From CAVTPD01 sp963736575 (GTDB lineage: Bacteria > Bacteroidota > Bacteroidia > Cytophagales > JAAEPT01), in assembly GCA_963736575.1 (NCBI GenBank), contig CAVTPD010000001.1, forward strand, positions 1,240,001-1,304,000: 64,000 nucleotides of DNA. Direction: 5' to 3'. Made by a program: the position numbers and the translations under genes. The notes below the pieces were generated by a model. The model was not told the origin of the DNA. It was given only the letters and a program-made list of their open reading frames with translations, and ran no database searches. This document shows, one piece after another, positions 26,369-35,588 of this stretch (position 1 is its first letter; the number at the start of each line of letters is the position of its first letter).

Positions 26369-28036
26369 ATGAAGGTAAAGATCGGTATGTGGGTAATTAT
26401 GTTGATAACTGTAATGTTATGGGCATGTGGTTCAAAAAAGCAGAATAAAGCCGAAAAACAGGCCTTTTATTACAACCAGTCTGGTGGTATAGGTTCTTTA
26501 GATCCCGCTTTTGCAGGAAATCAAGCTAATATTTGGGCGGTCAATCAGTTGTTTAATGGATTAGTAAGTCTAGATAAGCAACTAAATGTGGTTCCAGAAC
26601 TTGCAAAGTCATGGAATGTGGATAGTGCTGGTAAGATATACACATTTTATCTACATAGTAATGTGGAATTCCATACTAACAAATTGTTTGAAAATGAGCA
26701 AGATAGAAAGATGTCTGCTTATGATGTGGAATACTCACTCCGTAGAGTGATTGACAGTACCAGTCTTTTCAACAAAGGAATGTGGATTTTTAAGGACAAG
26801 GTGTTGAAAAACTCTTCAGGCACTTTATCCGATACTTGTTTCTTAGCCGTCAATGATACTACCTTCCGTATTTATCTTAATGAACCCTTTCCTTTCTTTC
26901 TAGAAATTTTAACCATGCCTTATGCGTATGTAGTACCCAAAAAAATAGCAGAGCATTATGGTTTAGATTTTCGGTCTCATCCGGTTGGTACAGGTCCATT
27001 TCGTTTTCAATCTTGGGATGAAGGCAATTCATTAATACTTCGTAAAAACCCTAATTATTGGAAAAAAGACGCAGAAGGACATATTTTGCCGTATTTAGAT
27101 GCTATTAAGGTTTCTTTTATAAGTGATAAAACACAGGCTTACCGTATGTTTTTAATGAAACAACTGGATTTCTTTTCAGGAATAGAAGAAGGGGTGGTAG
27201 ATGAAGTGCTTTACGCTAACGGAACCGTAAAAGAAAGTATGAGAGAAAAGTGCCAAGTAGATCGCTCTCCGTATTTAAATACCGAATATTTGTGTTTTCA
27301 GTTAGATCCAAATGCACCATGTTATAAAAACAGCGTAAACCATCCTTTTTTAAACAAGGACTTTAGAAAAGCATTAAGTTTTTCTATTGATAGAAATAGA
27401 ATGGTCTTTTTTCTGAAAAATGGATTAGGTCAAGCGGCTATACATGGTATGGTTCCTACGGCTATTTCAGCCTATGACAACAGTAGAATAATAGGGTATT
27501 CTAAAAATCCCGATTCGGCTTTGTTCTATTTAAACCGTGCAAAGGTTCAGCTTAAAGAATTTAAAAACTTATCGTTAACAGTTAGTAAAGAACATAAAGC
27601 GCTTTCAGAATTTCTTGTGAAAGAATGGAGAGACAACCTTAAAGTTGATTTCAACATAGACTTAGTAGATTCTAAAGTATATAGAAGCATGGCTGAAAAG
27701 GGAGAGGTACCTTTCTTTAGAGCATCTTGGTTGGGTGATTATCCAGATCCCGAGAACTATTTAGCCTTGTTCTATTCTGGGAATTTTACACCAAATGGTC
27801 CTAATAAGTCGCATTACAAGAATGCCACTTTTGATAAATTGTATGAAACGTCTAAAACTATTTTAAACCGAAAGGAAAGGTACCAACTGTATTATGAAAT
27901 GGACCAGCTTTTAATGAACGATGCACCGGTTATTCCTTTGTATTATGATGAAATATTACGTTTAAATCAGTTTTCTATTACAGGCTTAGAAATGAATGCC
28001 ATGAATAGTTTAAAGCTAGAGCAAGTGCATAAATGA
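26369..28036 (+). CDS. Substrate-binding lipoprotein of the oligopeptide/dipeptide ABC type (SBP_bac_5)
   Basis: A 555-residue lipoprotein with lipobox MLWACG (Cys20). The family-5 solute-binding fold is shown by VPELAKSWNVDSAGKIYTFYL, MSAYDVEYSLRRVIDS and GTGPFRFQSW, and near the end by RASWLGDYPDPENYLALFYS, a classic DppA/OppA signature. It probably binds peptides at the outer face of the inner membrane. No permease or ATPase genes are next to it, so it is an orphan component here. It is monocistronic and divergent from the MBL gene. Confidence 0.93.
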   Translation: MKVKIGMWVIMLITVMLWACGSKKQNKAEKQAFYYNQSGGIGSLDPAFAGNQANIWAVNQLFNGLVSLDKQLNVVPELAKSWNVDSAGKIYTFYLHSNVEFHTNKLFENEQDRKMSAYDVEYSLRRVIDSTSLFNKGMWIFKDKVLKNSSGTLSDTCFLAVNDTTFRIYLNEPFPFFLEILTMPYAYVVPKKIAEHYGLDFRSHPVGTGPFRFQSWDEGNSLILRKNPNYWKKDAEGHILPYLDAIKVSFISDKTQAYRMFLMKQLDFFSGIEEGVVDEVLYANGTVKESMREKCQVDRSPYLNTEYLCFQLDPNAPCYKNSVNHPFLNKDFRKALSFSIDRNRMVFFLKNGLGQAAIHGMVPTAISAYDNSRIIGYSKNPDSALFYLNRAKVQLKEFKNLSLTVSKEHKALSEFLVKEWRDNLKVDFNIDLVDSKVYRSMAEKGEVPFFRASWLGDYPDPENYLALFYSGNFTPNGPNKSHYKNATFDKLYETSKTILNRKERYQLYYEMDQLLMNDAPVIPLYYDEILRLNQFSITGLEMNAMNSLKLEQVHK

Positions 28037-28058
28037 ATTTATTTGATTAGCTTTCGTT

Positions 28059-28066
28059 TAGATTTG
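28059..28066 (+). promoter_or_regulatory. Possible -7 box of the sigma-factor gene
   Basis: TAGATTTG matches TAnnTTTG, 67 bases before the ATG at 28133. A TTTG at 28042-28045 is too close (13 bases) for the usual -33 box. Confidence 0.3.
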
Positions 28067-28132
28067 TAATTGGGCAATGGAACTCTTTTAAAAGCATAAC
28101 GCTTTAGTAAGTTCTTATCTTTAATCTCTTTA

Positions 28133-28687
28133 ATGGTCTTAAAAATTAGTTATACAGAATTAGAACTTATTCAAGCACTCCGCAAAAGAAACGGAATGGC
28201 TTTGAATTACCTGTATGACCATTATTCTGCCGCTCTTAATGGTGTTATTATTCGTATTGTTGGGGATGAAACTATTGCCCAAGAAGTACTACAAGATACT
28301 TTAGTTAAAGTCTGGGATAGAATAGAACAGTACGATAGCAAGAAAGGAAAACTTTTTACTTGGATGCTAAATATTGCCCGTAATCAAGCTATTGATAAAA
28401 CCCGGGGAAGAGAATTTAAACAAAAGCAGAAATCCGATTCTATTGACTCTAACGTATATGAAAATAGGACCGATACAAGTAACTTTAACAGCAGCGATTT
28501 TATTGGAGTTCCAGAGGTAATAAAACAATTACCCGAAGAGCAGCAGTATGTCTTAAATGAAGTTTATTTTAAAGGATATTCCCATGCCGAATTAGCAGAA
28601 GAATCGGGGATTCCATTAGGTACAATAAAAACAAGAATTAGAAACGCATTAAAAAAACTAAGATTTGTATTAGCAGAACGTGAGTAA
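28133..28687 (+). CDS. RNA polymerase sigma factor, ECF subfamily
   Basis: A 184-residue sigma-70 factor with only regions 2 and 4. Region 2 includes LNYLYDHYSAALNGVIIRIV and ETIAQEVLQDTLVKVWDRI; region 4 includes LPEEQQYVLNEVYFKGYSHA and GIPLGTIKTRIRNALKKLR, the HTH that binds the -35 element. It is followed by an overlapping anti-sigma gene, so activity is set by release from that partner. Targets are unknown; the CHRD lipoprotein gene downstream is a candidate. Confidence 0.95.
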   Translation: MVLKISYTELELIQALRKRNGMALNYLYDHYSAALNGVIIRIVGDETIAQEVLQDTLVKVWDRIEQYDSKKGKLFTWMLNIARNQAIDKTRGREFKQKQKSDSIDSNVYENRTDTSNFNSSDFIGVPEVIKQLPEEQQYVLNEVYFKGYSHAELAEESGIPLGTIKTRIRNALKKLRFVLAERE

Positions 28688-29492
28688 GGAAGAAATCATA
28701 TCGTCAGGAATTCTAGAGCAATACGCTTTGGGTGGTTTAGCAGAATCTGAAAGAAATCAGATTGAAAAGCTAATTGCCACTGATGCGGACGTGCGTAAAG
28801 AACTTGATCTTATTGAATTTACTTTAGAAAAACTTGCCTTTGAAGGTGCTATATCACCTAAAGATGAAGTACGAGTTAATCTCTTAAATAAGCTTACCCA
28901 TAATAACCGCTTACAAGAAAAAAATACAAATGTAAATTCTTCGGGAGCTAAATCTAAAACCTCAATAGTTTTATGGCAATGGCTTTCTGCAGCTTGTTTT
29001 GCTGGTTTTATAATTACAGGCTTTTTAGCCTATAATTTAAAAGAAAAGCTAGATGAGACTGAAATTCGTTTAGATATTGCCATGCAAGATAAACGAGTAT
29101 TAGCCGATAACTTACAACAAGTAGAATATAGACTAGAGCAAAGTAATATTGGAGGCTTTAACAAAATAGAATTACAAGGAACCGATAATGCACCAGATGC
29201 TTCAGCCAGTATTCTTTGGAATAAACAATTAGAAGAGGTTTATTTTACTTTTCAAAACTTGCCCGAATTAGATAAAGAATCTCAATACCAACTTTGGGTG
29301 ATTAAAGATGGTAAACCGGTTGATATGGGAGTTTTTGATTACGCTAGTGCTGAAAAAAGCCTAGTTAAAATGAAAAACACAAACGCTGCCGAAGCTTTTG
29401 CTATTACTATTGAACCTAAAGGAGGCAGTGTTAATCCTACTTTAGAGAAAATGGTAGTATTAGGAGCGGTAGAAAACACATCTAAAGGCTAA
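28680..29492 (+). CDS. Anti-sigma factor of the RskA type
   Basis: A 270-residue membrane protein starting at GTG 28680, which overlaps the sigma gene by eight bases. The N-terminal cytoplasmic part (MSKEEIISSGILEQYALGGL) looks like the sigma-binding region. One membrane helix (WLSAACFAGFIITGFLAYNL) lies near residues 100-119, followed by a coiled-coil (about 120-160) and the periplasmic RskA domain with SQYQLWVIKDGKPVDMGVFD. It holds the ECF factor inactive at the membrane until a signal arrives. Confidence 0.92.
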   Translation: MSKEEIISSGILEQYALGGLAESERNQIEKLIATDADVRKELDLIEFTLEKLAFEGAISPKDEVRVNLLNKLTHNNRLQEKNTNVNSSGAKSKTSIVLWQWLSAACFAGFIITGFLAYNLKEKLDETEIRLDIAMQDKRVLADNLQQVEYRLEQSNIGGFNKIELQGTDNAPDASASILWNKQLEEVYFTFQNLPELDKESQYQLWVIKDGKPVDMGVFDYASAEKSLVKMKNTNAAEAFAITIEPKGGSVNPTLEKMVVLGAVENTSKG

Positions 29493-29597
29493 ATAAAATA
29501 CTTTAGGTAATTTATTTAGTATTTTTTCAGTTTTAAGAAATCCACCTAAGTAAGTCACTTCGTAAGTCTCAGTAATTTTCAACTAAACTTTGAGACT

Positions 29598-30830
29598 ATG
29601 AAATTTCAATCAAACACAATTCAATTTTTAAGATCCAGCTGGCACATTATGCTTTTAGCCACGGCTATTCTTTTTGTATCGTGTAAGAAAGACGATGATA
29701 CAAATGATGATCCTATGGAAGAGGATATGACTACAGGTGATAAAATGGTATACGATTTTAATTCTGTTGATACAGATGGCGTTACTGGTACTGTAGAATT
29801 TGCTAAACTGAATGATGGATCTACCCAAGTAACTATGATGCTAATGGGATTACCTTCTTCAGATTCTGAACATCCTGCTCACATTCATTTAAACTCAGCA
29901 GCCGAAGGCGGTGATATAGCTATTACCTTAACTTCTGTAGATAATGCTACTGGTAAAAGTGTAACAGTAATTTCAGAGATGGATAATGGTACAGCAATCA
30001 GTTTTGAAGAATTGATTGATTTTGATGGATACATTAATGTGCACTTAAGCGCTACACAGCTAGATATGTTAGTCGCTCAGTCAGATATTGGTGCCAACGC
30101 ATTAACGGGAGAAAAAATGGCTTATCCACTTTCTGAAAAAGATATAGATGGAATTATGGGTGAAGCAATATTCCACGAAAGAAAGGATGGATCTTCACTA
30201 ATAGAAGTGATGTTAGAAGGTGATGCTGTTACAGGTGAACACCCAATGCACATTCATGAAAACTCAGCAGTAGAAAGTGGTGATATCTATATTACCTTAA
30301 CCAGTGTAGATGCAGAAGGAATGAGCTGGACTCATGTAGATGCAGGAATGATTACTTACGATGATTTAATTATGTACGACGGTTATATTAATGTACACAG
30401 TTCTGCTGATGACTTAGGTACTTTAGTTGCCCAAGGTGATATTGGTGGAAACGTTTTAACCGGTACCGAAAAAGTATATAACCTTATGGAAAAAGATGTA
30501 GCCGGTGTAATGGGTACAGCTACTTTCAAAGAAAGAAAAAATGGTAATACGCTTCTAGAGGTTGCTTTAACTGGAACAACTGATGGTGTAATGTCACCAG
30601 CGCATATTCATGTTAATGATGCCGCTACTACAGGCGATATAGCCATTACCATCTCTCCAATTGATGGCACAACGGGCATGAGCTCTACAAACATTGAAAA
30701 GCAAGATGATTCATCACTTATTTCTTACAGCCAATTATTAAGTTTTGATGGGTATATTAACGTGCATAAATCTACTACAGATTTGGTAACATTAATAGCT
30801 CAAGGAAACATTGGTAGCAACGTAAACTAA
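29598..30830 (+). CDS. Lipoprotein with three CHRD domains
   Basis: A 410-residue lipoprotein (lipobox LFVSC, Cys28) with an acidic linker after the anchor. Three successive CHRD domains of about 115 residues follow, each with the marker HPAHIHLN, HPMHIHEN or SPAHIHVN, then a strand ending GDIAITLTSVD or similar, and a closing FDGYINVH, YDGYINVH or FDGYINVHKS. CHRD is a beta-rich domain of uncertain function first seen in chordin. It lies 105 bases after the sigma/anti-sigma pair, a common arrangement for envelope-stress or surface genes, and may be its target. A strong terminator follows. Confidence 0.92.
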   Translation: MKFQSNTIQFLRSSWHIMLLATAILFVSCKKDDDTNDDPMEEDMTTGDKMVYDFNSVDTDGVTGTVEFAKLNDGSTQVTMMLMGLPSSDSEHPAHIHLNSAAEGGDIAITLTSVDNATGKSVTVISEMDNGTAISFEELIDFDGYINVHLSATQLDMLVAQSDIGANALTGEKMAYPLSEKDIDGIMGEAIFHERKDGSSLIEVMLEGDAVTGEHPMHIHENSAVESGDIYITLTSVDAEGMSWTHVDAGMITYDDLIMYDGYINVHSSADDLGTLVAQGDIGGNVLTGTEKVYNLMEKDVAGVMGTATFKERKNGNTLLEVALTGTTDGVMSPAHIHVNDAATTGDIAITISPIDGTTGMSSTNIEKQDDSSLISYSQLLSFDGYINVHKSTTDLVTLIAQGNIGSNVN

Positions 30831-30852
30831 AACATCATTTTATACTAACTCT

Positions 30853-30889
30853 AAAAGCCCAAGGCATCTGCTTTGGGCTTTTGTTTTTT
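30853..30889 (+). terminator. Rho-independent terminator of the CHRD gene
   Basis: AAAAGCCCAA (30853-30862) pairs with TTGGGCTTTT (30873-30882), followed by gttttttta. Confidence 0.88.
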
Positions 30890-30936
30890 ATACGCGTAGC
30901 TTTCTTTAATTTGATGTCTGAAAAAAGAACTATAAA

Positions 30937-31323
30937 ATGTCCGATGAACTTTTAGACGAAAATTTAGGCGAACACGCTAAAAATAGAAAAGTGTTTAACC
31001 CACGTCCGGCCATTGTATGGGGGATTATTTTCTTATTAGGGTATTTGTTTAAAATACAACATTATCCAGGGGCAACAGTATTCTTTGTTTCAGGTTCTGG
31101 CGGGTTATGTGGTTATGCCTTTAGTTCAATAGTTAAGTTTAAAGGAAAGAATATACAGAGTAATATTTTAGGAATATTTTGTTTGGCTTGGATGGCTAGA
31201 TTGATTTATGGAATTTTAAAAGAAGGTGGACAACCCATAAATTTAACAGGCTTTATGTTTTTTTTAGCCGTGCTAATGCTTTCTTCTGTATTTCATTTAA
31301 TACTGAAAAATAGAAGAGCATAG
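30937..31323 (+). CDS. Small membrane protein of unknown function
   Basis: A 128-residue protein with about four hydrophobic segments (roughly residues 25-42, 46-62, 76-92 and 104-122) after a charged N terminus. The motif FKIQHYPGA resembles the start of GldL, a gliding/T9SS motor protein, but GldL is longer and lacks the remaining pattern, so this is only a similarity in one helix. Function unknown. It is a single gene. Confidence 0.75.
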   Translation: MSDELLDENLGEHAKNRKVFNPRPAIVWGIIFLLGYLFKIQHYPGATVFFVSGSGGLCGYAFSSIVKFKGKNIQSNILGIFCLAWMARLIYGILKEGGQPINLTGFMFFLAVLMLSSVFHLILKNRRA

Positions 31324-31444
31324 TCTAGGATACAAATTTATAGAAAAGGATACTGGAAAGGTCGTTTTTCAGAAGAGAAAGTGGTATAGTGGAAGTTATA
31401 TCTACATAACTTTTGCTTAATTTTTACTTTGTTGGCAATAGTTC

Positions 31445-31654
31445 TTATGTCAGTTTATTATCAAAATGTTTTAATAAATCTTTTATTGATGATATTCCAA
31501 TTGCTGCCATTTCTGTATCATTAAAATAACTTGATTCACCATAAGATTCTGTATCGTTAATTTCCATAAGTTCCTTTTCGAACAATTGTAGTTTTTTTAA
31601 TCTTTTTTCAGCGATTTTTTTCAATTCGATGAATAGTAATTTAGAATGGAACAA
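31445..31654 (-). CDS. Small open reading frame, doubtful
   Basis: A 69-residue frame, starting ATG, with a charged helical first half (IELKKIAEKRLKKLQLFEKE) and an end FNDTEMAAIGISSIKDLLKH. Amino acid composition looks protein-like. Its start overlaps the broken HigA-like antitoxin on the other strand, so it may be a remnant of another gene joined here by rearrangement. No family recognised. Confidence 0.35.
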   Translation of the reverse strand: MFHSKLLFIELKKIAEKRLKKLQLFEKELMEINDTESYGESSYFNDTEMAAIGISSIKDLLKHFDNKLT

Positions 31655-31817
31655 ATGGGAATGAAAAAGAAAGATTTAGCTGAAATAATTGGCTATAAAA
31701 GCTGGGTTACAGAAATATTAAGTCGTAAGCGTAAACTCACCCTTAAAATGGTTCAGGAATTTGCATGAGAAAATGAAAATCCCATACGAATCATTACTTA
31801 AAGAATATCAATTTTAA
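31640..31817 (+). pseudogene. Remnant of a HigA-like (XRE HTH) antitoxin gene
   Basis: Reading from TTT at 31640 gives FRMEQMGMKKKDLAEIIGYK and then SWVTEILSRKRKLTLKMV, which is the helix-turn-helix of HigA-type antitoxins. At 31754 one base must be skipped; the frame then reads RNLHEKMKIPYESLLKEYQF and stops at 31817, as in intact relatives. Without the skip the frame ends at TGA 31766-31768. Two stop codons stand just before 31640, so the N-terminal half is missing. No HigB toxin gene is nearby. The rest of 31324-31872 holds nothing else I can support. Confidence 0.7.
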
Positions 31818-31872
31818 TATTTCCTTGTTGGAGTTTTCCTCCAACAAGAACAGAGAATGAAAATAGTTTAAC

Positions 31873-34287
31873 CTACTCCCCATAAAGCGGAGGAAACCTT
31901 TCAGGATCCACTTCATTCATGATTTCATAGACATAATCAAAAACATCTTCCGCATTCGGTTTAGAGAAATAATCCCCATCCGAAGCATACGCTGGTCGGT
32001 GGGCCCAAGAGTGAATAGACTTTGGTTTGCTGTCCAAATAATAATAGGCTTCTTGTTTTTCAATTACTTGTTCCATCATGTAGGCGGTAGAGCCACCCGG
32101 CACATCTTCGTCGGCAAAAAGCACGCGATTGGTCTTTTTAATGGATTCGGCTATAAGTCCGTATTTATCAAACGGAACTAAGGTTTGTATGTCTAAAACT
32201 TCAATAGAAATACCAATTTTAGCCAGCTCTTCGGCAGCGTCTAGTACAATGCGGCACATTGCCCCATACGTCACTACGGTAACGTCGGTTCCTTCTCTTA
32301 GAATTTCAGTTTTACCCAATTCTACCCGAAATTCACCCACGTTTTCCGGCATCTTTTCTTTAAGACGGTAGGCGTTAAGACATTCAATCACCAAACTAGG
32401 ATCACCCGATTCTAACAAAGTATTGTACATTCCGGCCGCTTGGGTCATGTTTCTAGGTACGCAAATGTACATCCCACGCAAGCAGTTAATAATAATCCCT
32501 AATGGGGAACCTGCATGCCAAACACCTTCTAAACGGTGCCCACGGGTACGCACAATTACAGGCGCTTTTTGTTGTCCGTAAGAGCGGTATTGCAGCGTAG
32601 CCAAATCGTCCGACATAATTTGGATGGCGTACAAAATATAATCTAAATACTGTATTTCGGCTAAAGGTTTTAAACCCCGTAAAGCCGCACCAATGGCTTG
32701 GCCAATAATTGTGCATTCACGAATACCGGTATCGGTTACGCGTAAATCACCATATTTATCTTGTAGACCTGCAAAAGCCTGATTCACATCACCTATTTGA
32801 CCAACATCTTCACCAATGGCAAAAAAGCGAGGGTCTTTCTTTAATAAAGCGTCAAAGTTGGCCTGAAGAATTTCTCTCCCGTCTACCATTTGGGTATCGT
32901 CGCTGTAAATAGGAGCCACTTCGGCTACATGGATTACAGAATCCGATTTTTCATTCCAAAGTAAAGAACTGTAGCGCTCTAAGTTCTTTTCCTTCATATC
33001 CATACGCCATTTTAACAAGGCTTGTCGGGTAGGAAGGTGGGCTAATTTTCTGCTTTCTCTAAGGGCTAATTTAGCGGCTCTAACGCCGTGGCTTCTAATA
33101 GGGTAGGTAGGCGCTTTCATTTCTTCAATGATAGCGGCCATTTTTTCAGACAGTTCTTTTTCTTCCTGTAAATCCGAAATCAATTTTTCAACCTCGTCTC
33201 GTTCGCCCAGAAATTCGTCCATCATGTCTTGGTACGCTTCTTTGCGTATTTTTCGGACAGATTTCTTTACCTCACCTTCAATGGTAATTAATTCGTCCTC
33301 AACGGCAATCTCAGACTCCAGAAGCCACTCCCGCATTTTTTTAAGGCAATCATGCTCGGCTTCCCATTCTAGTCGCTCGTTGGATTTATAACGTTTATGC
33401 GAACCCGAAGAAGAATGTCCGTTGGGTTGGGTTAACTCATACACGTGCATTAAAACGGGAACGTGCTCGTTTCTACAGATTTCCGTAGAAGCTCTGTAGG
33501 CTTTCACTAAAGCAGGGTAGTCCCAGCCTTTAACTTTATAGATTTCGTAACCGTTTTCTCCATTTTCACGCTGAAAACCGGCCAGTACTTTAGAAATATC
33601 ACCTTTTGTAGTTTGCAAAGTATTGGGTACCGAAATCCCATAACCATCGTCCCAAACCGAAATATGCATAGGTACTTGTAAAACACCCCCCGCATTTATG
33701 GTTTCGAAAAACATGCCTTCCGAAGTAGAAGCATCACCAATAGTACCAAAGGCAATTTCATTTCCGCTTACAGAGAATTTTTTAAGGTCGTCTAACTGAC
33801 GGTTTTGTCGGTATAGTTTAGAAGCATAAGCCAAGCCCAATAAACGGGGCATTTGTGATGCAGTTGGTGAAACATCGGCCACCGTGTTTTTTTGCTGGGT
33901 AAGGTCTAGCCATTCGCCATCGGTGTCTAGTAACTTACAACCGAAATGCCCGGTCATTAAACGGCCGCCCGAAACCGGTTCGGCTTCAATATTAGCGTGG
34001 GCGTACAACTGAGAGAATATGTTTTTTGTAGTTGTAATGCCTAAAGCCAGCATTAAGGTTTGGTCTCTGTAATAGCCAGATCTAAAATCTCCGTTCTGAA
34101 AAAAGCGAGCTAATGCCAATTGAGGGATTTCTTTTCCGTCCCCAAAAAGCCCAAATTTTGCCCTACCGGAATAAACTTCCTTTAATCCTGAATTACTGAT
34201 TTCGCGACTTTCACAAGCCAGCTTGTAATCTTGTAATACATCCTCTTTCGATAATCCCAGTTCTTCTAGTGCGGTGTTTTTCTTCAA
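31873..34287 (-). CDS. Fused alpha/beta E1 component of a 2-oxoacid dehydrogenase
   Basis: An 804-residue thiamine-diphosphate enzyme with E1-alpha (about 1-390) and E1-beta (about 440-804) joined. The alpha part shows GYYRDQTLMLALGI and the ThDP-binding GDASTSEGMFFETINAGG. The beta part shows FFAIGEDVGQIGDVNQAFAG, VRTRGHRLEGVWHAGSPLG and, near the end, LFADEDVPGGSTAYMMEQV. It decarboxylates a branched-chain or pyruvate-like 2-oxoacid and passes the acyl group to an E2 protein, not encoded here. The only start found near the family's usual position is TTG 34287; no in-frame ATG exists before residue 79. It is divergent from the DUF1573 gene. Confidence 0.92.
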   Translation of the reverse strand: MKKNTALEELGLSKEDVLQDYKLACESREISNSGLKEVYSGRAKFGLFGDGKEIPQLALARFFQNGDFRSGYYRDQTLMLALGITTTKNIFSQLYAHANIEAEPVSGGRLMTGHFGCKLLDTDGEWLDLTQQKNTVADVSPTASQMPRLLGLAYASKLYRQNRQLDDLKKFSVSGNEIAFGTIGDASTSEGMFFETINAGGVLQVPMHISVWDDGYGISVPNTLQTTKGDISKVLAGFQRENGENGYEIYKVKGWDYPALVKAYRASTEICRNEHVPVLMHVYELTQPNGHSSSGSHKRYKSNERLEWEAEHDCLKKMREWLLESEIAVEDELITIEGEVKKSVRKIRKEAYQDMMDEFLGERDEVEKLISDLQEEKELSEKMAAIIEEMKAPTYPIRSHGVRAAKLALRESRKLAHLPTRQALLKWRMDMKEKNLERYSSLLWNEKSDSVIHVAEVAPIYSDDTQMVDGREILQANFDALLKKDPRFFAIGEDVGQIGDVNQAFAGLQDKYGDLRVTDTGIRECTIIGQAIGAALRGLKPLAEIQYLDYILYAIQIMSDDLATLQYRSYGQQKAPVIVRTRGHRLEGVWHAGSPLGIIINCLRGMYICVPRNMTQAAGMYNTLLESGDPSLVIECLNAYRLKEKMPENVGEFRVELGKTEILREGTDVTVVTYGAMCRIVLDAAEELAKIGISIEVLDIQTLVPFDKYGLIAESIKKTNRVLFADEDVPGGSTAYMMEQVIEKQEAYYYLDSKPKSIHSWAHRPAYASDGDYFSKPNAEDVFDYVYEIMNEVDPERFPPLYGE

Positions 34288-34384
34288 AGCTAAACGTTTA
34301 TGAATTCTCTTAAGAAAGCTTAATTTTATATATTGAATCTTAAAAGTTAATTCAAATTTAAGGGAAAACTAAAATTATATAGAA

Positions 34385-35155
34385 ATGTTGAAGAGAATTT
34401 TACTTCCAGTTGTAGCTTGTTTTTTTAGCGTAGCTGTTTTTGCACAAGGATCATTTAAGTTTAAGTCTGAAAGTCATGACTTTGGAAAAGTAATAGAAGG
34501 CGATGTGCCTACTTATACCTTTACCTTTAAAAACACAGGTTCGGCTCCAATAATTTTACACAATGTAAAACCTTCATGCGGTTGTACATCACCAGAATGG
34601 ACTAAAGACCCTGTAATGCCGGGTGATGAAGGGAAAATTATAGTAAAATACAACAGCCGTGGTAGAATAGGGGTTTTTAATAAATCCATTACCATTACCT
34701 CTAATGCCAGCGAAGGGACAAAAGTGATCCGTATTAAAGGTGTGGTGGAAAAACCGGATGAGACGGTAAACTATTCGGAAGAAGAATTAGCTAAATCGCC
34801 TATATTAAACGTGGAGCAAGAAGAATACATGTTTGGTAAGATTGAAAAGAATTCTAAAGTTGAGCACAGCTTTAGAATCACCAACAGCGGTAAATCTAAT
34901 TTGGTGGTAGAGAAAGTAGTTTCGGCATGTAACTGTGTTTCTTTTAATGTAGACAAGGCAGAAGTTAAACCTGGTGAAAGTGCCATTTTAACCTTAACCT
35001 TTACACCTAGAATGAATGGACAAACTATGGAAATAGTTTATGTGAAAACCAACGACATTAAAAACGGGGATAAAATCTTAAAACTGAAAGCCGATGTTGT
35101 TGAGTCTTTAACACAAAAAAACATGTTAAAGAATAACAGCGGGACTGGGTTTTAA
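34385..35155 (+). CDS. DUF1573 protein with two tandem domains
   Basis: A 256-residue exported protein with a signal peptide (residues 1-20, ending FAQG). Two DUF1573 domains follow: the first has FGKVIEGDVPTYTFTFKNTG and SCGCTSPEW, the second FGKIEKNSKVEHSFRITNSG and SACNCVSFN. The domain has an immunoglobulin-like fold, and the paired cysteines are the family's CGC-type site; their role is not established. It is directly joined (TAA then ATG) to a TonB-like gene, so the two are cotranscribed. Confidence 0.93.
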   Translation: MLKRILLPVVACFFSVAVFAQGSFKFKSESHDFGKVIEGDVPTYTFTFKNTGSAPIILHNVKPSCGCTSPEWTKDPVMPGDEGKIIVKYNSRGRIGVFNKSITITSNASEGTKVIRIKGVVEKPDETVNYSEEELAKSPILNVEQEEYMFGKIEKNSKVEHSFRITNSGKSNLVVEKVVSACNCVSFNVDKAEVKPGESAILTLTFTPRMNGQTMEIVYVKTNDIKNGDKILKLKADVVESLTQKNMLKNNSGTGF

Positions 35156-35587
35156 ATGAAAAGTATCTTTTTAATTCTATTCTTGGGCGTTTGTGGTTTT
35201 GCAAACGCTCAATCTTTAACAGGTAATACAGAAAAGGTTGTTGATTTCCCTGCTGATACTATTCTTGACTTAACGGCTATTGATGTGATTCCAGAATATC
35301 CTGGAGGTCAAGATGAACTTTATAAATTCATTTCTGAAAATTTTATATTAGACAAAAGTGACTATGATAAAGAACTTTTAAAAAGAGGTACGGCTAGGAT
35401 CTTTGTTCAGTTTATTATAGACGAATTCGGCTATGTTGATGATGTAAAAGTAATCAGAGGATTTAATGAGTCTTTGGATGCAAAAGCAATAATGGTAGTT
35501 AAAGCTATGCCCAAGTGGACTCCAGGTTATGCTAATGGTAAACCGGTAAAGGTTAAATATATGATACCTATTGTAGTTAAAGTATAA
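35156..35587 (+). CDS. TonB C-terminal domain protein (energy transducer-like)
   Basis: A 143-residue protein with a signal peptide (ending ANAQ) and a TonB C-terminal domain: IPEYPGGQDELYKFISENF, then GTARIFVQFIIDEFGYVDDV, AKAIMVVKAMPKWTPGYANG and VKVKYMIPIVVKV. It lacks a membrane anchor and a Pro-rich linker, so it is not a classical TonB. Such stand-alone domains are common in Bacteroidota. It follows the DUF1573 gene with no gap and is convergent with the helicase gene. Confidence 0.9.
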   Translation: MKSIFLILFLGVCGFANAQSLTGNTEKVVDFPADTILDLTAIDVIPEYPGGQDELYKFISENFILDKSDYDKELLKRGTARIFVQFIIDEFGYVDDVKVIRGFNESLDAKAIMVVKAMPKWTPGYANGKPVKVKYMIPIVVKV

Positions 35588-35588
35588 A

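Noticed and set aside
30937..31323. gldL gliding motor gene
   Set aside because: Only the FKIQHYPGA helix is alike; the protein is too short and no gldK, gldM or gldN is near.
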